From assembly GCA_018970025.1 (NCBI GenBank), contig JAGWXF010000022.1, positions 1 through 55,451 of the forward strand: DNA of 55,451 nucleotides. The letters are read 5' to 3'. Source of the stretch: Actinomycetales bacterium. GTDB lineage: Bacteria; Actinomycetota; Actinomycetes; S36-B12. Below, one piece after another: positions 52,045 to 55,451 of the stretch; the first letter of the stretch is position 1, and the number at the start of each line of letters is the position of its first letter. Both the position numbers and the translations under genes were made by a program. A model generated the notes under the pieces. The model had not been told where the DNA came from. It did no database searches and was given only the letters and a program-made list of their open reading frames with translations.

Positions 52045-52479
52045 TCAGTCGCCGTGAACGGTGTGCCCGGCCTCGCGCAGCGCAACGATGGCCTGCGTGA
52101 TCGCGGTCGAGCGCACGAGCACGTAGTCGGTGTCGTAGGTCGACACGACGAACACGCTGACGCCGGCCTCCGCCAGCGGCGCGGTGAGCCCCGCCATCAC
52201 GCCGACCATCGAGAAGTCCAGGGGCCCCGCTACCTCGAGGGCGCACCACCCCTGCTCGATCTGCACAGCGCCGGCGCCAGGCACGGCATCCTCCGGGCAC
52301 ACCACCGACAGTTCTGCGTCGGTGCGGGTGACCGACCAGAAGCCGGCGGTCGATGAGGGAGCCGGCCACGGTGCGCTCGCAGGCAGGCGACACACCGAAA
52401 GGCGATCTTCGAGTACGCGGAGAGCCACGGGTGCATGTCCGCTGCTGGGCTGAGTGCGGCTCGGGTTGTTCGCTCCCAC
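52045..52479 (-). CDS. ACT-domain protein
   Basis: The product is 144 residues, GTG start with GAGGAG upstream. The C-terminal half carries an ACT-like ligand-binding domain: AELSVVCPEDAVPG, WCALEVAGPLDFSMVGVMAGLTAPLAEAGVSVFVVSTYDTDYVLVR. The N-terminal half pairs another strand set (ALRVLEDRLSVCRLPA). This layout is the CASTOR/ACT-like family that binds amino acids. It sits on the opposite strand to the nitroreductase gene. Confidence 0.78.
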   Translation of the reverse strand: MGANNPSRTQPSSGHAPVALRVLEDRLSVCRLPASAPWPAPSSTAGFWSVTRTDAELSVVCPEDAVPGAGAVQIEQGWCALEVAGPLDFSMVGVMAGLTAPLAEAGVSVFVVSTYDTDYVLVRSTAITQAIVALREAGHTVHGD

Positions 52480-52506
52480 GTCGCTACTCCTCGATCCGCA
52501 TATCCA

Positions 52507-52535
52507 TTGACAGAGTCGGAAGACTAGCGTAAGAA
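52507..52535 (+). promoter_or_regulatory. Sigma70-type promoter of the nitroreductase gene
   Basis: TTGACA, 17 bp, TAAGAA. The -35 is a perfect consensus and the region is AT-richer than its surroundings. The predicted start is near 52543 with a leader of about 90 nt. Confidence 0.55.
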
Positions 52536-52634
52536 ACTTCTCTAAAGCTCCCGCTGGCTGGACCGCTGCTGTCAACGGGGCGTGGGAGGGGTGGAGCATC
52601 TGCTTGCGTCACCGGAAGAAGCCATAGGAGTCTG

Positions 52635-53309
52635 ATGTCCCGCTTTGTGTCCTACTCGCCCCCGCGCATTGCGACGGACGTCGCCATGCAGAGGGGGCAG
52701 GAGTTCCTGGCGCACATGGATTCGCGCCGCAGCGTACGGATGTTCTCTGGTGACGACGTACCGAGGGAGATGATCGAGATCGCCGTCGCCACCGCGAACA
52801 CCGCCCCGAGCGGGGCTCATCAGCAGCCTTGGACGTTCGTGGCAACGAACGACCAAGTTGTCAGGCACAGCATTCGGGTCGCGGCAGAGATCGAGGAGAC
52901 AGAGAACTACGAGGGCGGGCGGCTGCCCCCGGCCTGGCGCGCCGCGCTCGAACCGCTTGGAACGGACTCCGACAAGTCCTACCTCGAGGTTGTGCCCTGG
53001 ATCGTCGTGGTCTTCGCCCAGAAGTCGACGCCCATGCCCGATGGGAGTCTGCGGAAGAACTACTACGTGAACGAGTCAGTCGGCATCGCCTGCGGCCTCT
53101 TCATCGCCAGCCTCCACACGATGGGCCTGGCCACGCTGACCCACACACCCAATCCGATGGGATTCCTCAACGAGATCCTCGACCGTCCGTCCACCGAGCG
53201 GCCCTACATCCTGTTTCCCATTGGCTATCCAGCGGCCGACTGCACCGTCCCCGATCTCACCCGAAAGCCCCTGGCTGACGCGTTGCTCGAGGTGCCGTCG
53301 CCATCGTGA
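52635..53309 (+). CDS. Nitroreductase-family protein (iodotyrosine deiodinase-like)
   Basis: A 224-residue FMN protein. The FMN motif is DSRRSVRMFSGDDVP; APSGAHQQPWTFVATND and the late GLATLTHTPNPMGFLNEILDRPSTERPYILFPIGYPA resemble the IYD/BluB-like branch. IYD homologues reductively dehalogenate tyrosines; nitroaromatic reduction is the alternative. AGGAG precedes the ATG, and a good sigma70 promoter lies upstream. The lid residues that define IYD specificity (ENYEGGRLPP..) are only partly similar, so the substrate is open. Confidence 0.82.
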   Translation: MSRFVSYSPPRIATDVAMQRGQEFLAHMDSRRSVRMFSGDDVPREMIEIAVATANTAPSGAHQQPWTFVATNDQVVRHSIRVAAEIEETENYEGGRLPPAWRAALEPLGTDSDKSYLEVVPWIVVVFAQKSTPMPDGSLRKNYYVNESVGIACGLFIASLHTMGLATLTHTPNPMGFLNEILDRPSTERPYILFPIGYPAADCTVPDLTRKPLADALLEVPSPS

Positions 53310-53427
53310 GGTGAGGGCATGGACCTGCAGGCTGTCCCTCGCCGATCAGCCGGGTCGGTGAGGGAGGGCGGGGCGATCGCTCGACGGAGGGACCGCTGAT
53401 TGTGAGACTCCTGCGGGCCACGCCCGG
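53310..53427. other. Convergent gap, no gene seen
   Basis: 118 bp between the nitroreductase and the GNAT gene. I see no clear hairpin or coding potential. Confidence 0.5.
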
Positions 53428-54132
53428 TCATGGACCGAGCACGTAGCCCTCCGTACGCCTGAACCCGACGACCTGCCCAGCGGCCACCGGGCCCTGCAAC
53501 TGCTCGCGCAAGCGAAGTCGCCAGCGGTGGGCTGCGGCGGGGTCGGTCGAGCGGATGCGCTCAATGTCGTCGGGGACAACGATCACCGCTCCTGATGTCT
53601 CGACGATGACGTCGGGCGGTGGGTCCGACACGTTCCAGACCACGAGTAGCCGGTCGGACGGCGAACCGGCGTTGATGGAGTCCGGCATCGTGCCGTAGAA
53701 GTCGACGAGATACTCGACCGGGCGCGCACCAAGACGCCCCATGTTGAACCAGGCGTTTCGCCGCACCAGAGGATCAAAGGTCCAGGTGATGGCGCGGATC
53801 CCACGGTCCAGCGCCCACTTGCGTTGGTGACTCTTGAGCGCCATTCCCACACCGCGGTCGCGCGTCCGAGCAGAAACCCCCGTGACGTGGCTGTGCAGCG
53901 ACATCTCCTTGTCATACGCCAGGAAGCCGACGGAGACACCGACGAGGTCTGCTCCCAGGTACGCTCCTGCCGCGTAACCACCGGCGTGCGTCAGTGCGCG
54001 GAGAAGCTCCACGCCGAGCCTCGGGGTCTGGGGACCCCACACGCTGGCCAGGAAGGGGTCAACGCTGCGGCACTCGTCGAGAGTGCCGAGCTCTCGGACC
54101 TCCACAGCCGGCTCCATGTCGCTCAACGGCAC
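53428..54132 (-). CDS. GNAT N-acyltransferase (COG3375-like), probable D-amino acid N-succinyltransferase
   Basis: This 234-residue GNAT-fold protein carries the acyl-CoA loop RTRDRGVGMALKSHQRKWAL. ITWTFDPLVRRNAWFNMGRLGARPVEYLVDFYGTMPDSINAGSPSDRLLVVW is the COG3375 signature. In Geobacillus-type clusters this protein N-succinylates D-amino acids, beside an enolase-superfamily racemase and an M20 desuccinylase. Those two lie directly upstream here, so the same role is likely. The GTG start with GAAGAGG before it overlaps the M20 stop by 10 bp. Confidence 0.78.
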   Translation of the reverse strand: MPLSDMEPAVEVRELGTLDECRSVDPFLASVWGPQTPRLGVELLRALTHAGGYAAGAYLGADLVGVSVGFLAYDKEMSLHSHVTGVSARTRDRGVGMALKSHQRKWALDRGIRAITWTFDPLVRRNAWFNMGRLGARPVEYLVDFYGTMPDSINAGSPSDRLLVVWNVSDPPPDVIVETSGAVIVVPDDIERIRSTDPAAAHRWRLRLREQLQGPVAAGQVVGFRRTEGYVLGP

Positions 54133-55238
54133 AGCCTCTTCAGGAGAGCAGCCAGCAGTGCGGCTCTCCTAGGCATTTCCTCTACCAGGACATGCTCGTT
54201 CGCCGCATGTGCTCCGCCGCCCACGGCGCCGAGCCCGTCGAGAGTGGGCACCCCGAGAGCCGCCGTGAAGTTTCCGTCGGACGCGCCGCCGACGGCGGCA
54301 CCTTCGAGCGGTTCAAGGCCGAGGTCGCGTGCGCAGTCCTGGGCAAGGCGGAACAGAGCACGCGACATCTCCTCCGTCATCGGTGGATGAGTAGGTCCGC
54401 CCTCGAGAACGAGGCGAGTCCCGTGCACCGCGGGACGCAGCGCCCGCAGCGCCTTGTCGACGCGCTCCTGCTCGGTCAGCTCGGCGGCTCGGACGTCGAT
54501 GGACACGCTGGCCGTGGAGGGCACGACGTTCGACGCCGTTCCGGCGCTCATCACCGTCGGGGTGACGGTGGTCTTGCGGTCGTCCGATCCCAAGGCGCTC
54601 ACGGCCAGGATCTGGTGCGCTAGCTCCACACCTGCGTTCACGCCCGCCCAGGGTTCGAGGCCGGCATGAGCGGCACGTCCCTCGATACGCAGCACGTAGG
54701 TGCCTGCGCCCTTCCGGCCGGTCTTCAGTCTGCCCTCGGCACTCGGCTCCAGCACCAGCACGGCGTCCACGCCGCGGGCCGTCGACTCGATGAGGGCGCG
54801 AGACGTCGGGGCCCCGATCTCCTCGTCTGTGGTGAGCAGGATGCATACGCCTTCCATTGACGGCAGGCTCGCAAGTGCGTGCAGCATCTGCGCAACGCCC
54901 GCCTTCATGTCGAAGCAGCCCGGGCCGCTGACGCGACCATCGCGCACGATCCACGGGTGATGGGCGAGTGAGCCCATCGGCCACACGGTGTCGAGATGTC
55001 CGAGGAGCATGACCCGGGGTTGCCCGAAGGACCACCGAAGGTGCGGTCGTCCATCAGTCACCACCGTCTCCGGTCCGACTCCGAGGAGATCCTGACCGAG
55101 TTCGCTGGTAACGCCGCAGATCCGTTCAGCCTGCCCGATGTCGGACGAAGGAGACTCGGTCAGCACGAGCGCCTCCACTGTCCGTAGGAGTCCGTGGACG
55201 GATATGGCTCGTCCTCGCGCGTCGCTGACCGTCATCAC
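54123..55238 (-). CDS. M20-family metallohydrolase, probable N-succinyl-amino acid hydrolase
   Basis: A 371-residue zinc amidohydrolase. Metal and catalytic residues: MLLGHLDTVWPMG (His, Asp), GCFDMKAGVAQM (Asp), LTTDEEIGAP (Glu-Glu), VLEPSAEGRLKTGRKGAG and the C-terminal His in GGGAHAANEHV. The dimerisation domain is visible (TVTPTVMSAGTASNVVPSTASVSIDVR). It resembles carboxypeptidase G2/ArgE-type hydrolases. In the racemase cluster it would release the L-amino acid. The GTG start overlaps the racemase stop (GTGA); the ATG one codon later is equally possible. Confidence 0.85.
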   Translation of the reverse strand: MMTVSDARGRAISVHGLLRTVEALVLTESPSSDIGQAERICGVTSELGQDLLGVGPETVVTDGRPHLRWSFGQPRVMLLGHLDTVWPMGSLAHHPWIVRDGRVSGPGCFDMKAGVAQMLHALASLPSMEGVCILLTTDEEIGAPTSRALIESTARGVDAVLVLEPSAEGRLKTGRKGAGTYVLRIEGRAAHAGLEPWAGVNAGVELAHQILAVSALGSDDRKTTVTPTVMSAGTASNVVPSTASVSIDVRAAELTEQERVDKALRALRPAVHGTRLVLEGGPTHPPMTEEMSRALFRLAQDCARDLGLEPLEGAAVGGASDGNFTAALGVPTLDGLGAVGGGAHAANEHVLVEEMPRRAALLAALLKRLCR

Positions 55239-55451
55239 GACCCGACCAGGACCGTGTGCTCGACCGTCAGACTCTCGAGCACTTCGGGGATCGGCAGCAC
55301 GCCGATGCCAGGGCCGGTGGGGACGGTCATCATGCCGTCGGCGTCCATGACGAACGGCTCGGTGATGTCCTGGCTGAAGAACCGTGACGACGAACTGGTG
55401 TCGCCGGGCAGGGTGAAGCCGGGCAGCGACGCGAGTGCGATGTTGGCGGCG
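55235..55451 (-). CDS. Enolase-superfamily racemase, 3' end only (NSAR/dipeptide epimerase type)
   Basis: The coding strand runs off the window at 55451, so only about 71 C-terminal residues are seen. They read ANIALASLPGFTLPGDTSSS, then RFFSQDITEPFVMDADGMMTVPTGPGIGV and a final stop. This is the C-terminal barrel end of the MR/MLE enolase superfamily (GDTS strand, DGxxxVPxGPGxGV tail). Next to M20 and COG3375-type genes, N-succinylamino acid racemase is the best guess; o-succinylbenzoate synthase or dipeptide epimerase are alternatives. The catalytic lysines lie outside the window. Confidence 0.7.
   Translation of the reverse strand, partial: AANIALASLPGFTLPGDTSSSSRFFSQDITEPFVMDADGMMTVPTGPGIGVLPIPEVLESLTVEHTVLVGS

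Overview
The window is GC-rich, densely packed bacterial DNA. It reads as an actinobacterium of unknown genus. Reasons: an XPB/ERCC3-type helicase beside a helicase-associated partner protein, a long CspB-like cold-shock protein, DUF3027 and DUF2530 proteins, an actinobacterial-type SerC, a second citrate synthase, a DtxR/IdeR-like regulator, genes for 10-methyl branched fatty acids, and many probably leaderless genes (TANNNT six or seven bases before ATG/GTG). I see no rRNA, tRNA, CRISPR array, insertion sequence or phage module.

1-28 kb looks like conserved chromosome. It holds a YceI-like protein, XPB helicase, a polytopic membrane protein, the helicase-associated protein, cold-shock protein, DUF3027, DUF2530, an NCS2 purine permease, a 29-residue membrane peptide and a secreted propeller-like protein. 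These are followed by serC, citrate synthase, pdxH, an MFS exporter, a ParA-like ATPase, photolyase, a DtxR-family regulator, an SDR, the branched-fatty-acid pair (SAM methyltransferase and FAD reductase), a CPA1 antiporter, a trypsin-like protease, an Orn/Lys/Arg decarboxylase-fold enzyme, a lipoprotein and a DinB-like protein.

28.7-37.3 kb is the most distinctive part. Two response regulators and two odd histidine-kinase-like proteins are interleaved on opposite strands. A sortase-like secreted protein and a 1027-residue multidomain surface protein follow. A 20-bp palindrome (TGTCTGCC-GAAT-GGCAGACA and relatives) lies upstream of the first kinase, once upstream of the sortase, and three times at exactly 23-bp spacing upstream of the surface protein. 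In the last two cases a TAGCGT -10 element starts 33-34 bp after the palindrome. I infer a self-contained two-component regulon controlling cell-surface proteins.

37.3-42.3 kb carries a secreted cytochrome-b5-like protein, an ADP-ribosylglycohydrolase fused to a tyrosine/dual-specificity phosphatase domain behind a twin palindromic operator, a Tat-type metallophosphoesterase, a lipoprotein and a membrane protein.

42.3-55.4 kb is accessory and partly decayed. It has a membrane-protein remnant, a DUF5360-like protein, an aromatic amino acid decarboxylase, a catabolic operon (EthD, flavoprotein dehydrogenase, GMC oxidoreductase, alpha/beta hydrolase, SDR), a CocE-type hydrolase pseudogene, a GntR stub, an ACT protein and a nitroreductase. 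At the right edge is a minus-strand operon of racemase (partial), M20 hydrolase and GNAT transferase. It matches the known N-succinyl route that converts D-amino acids to L-amino acids.
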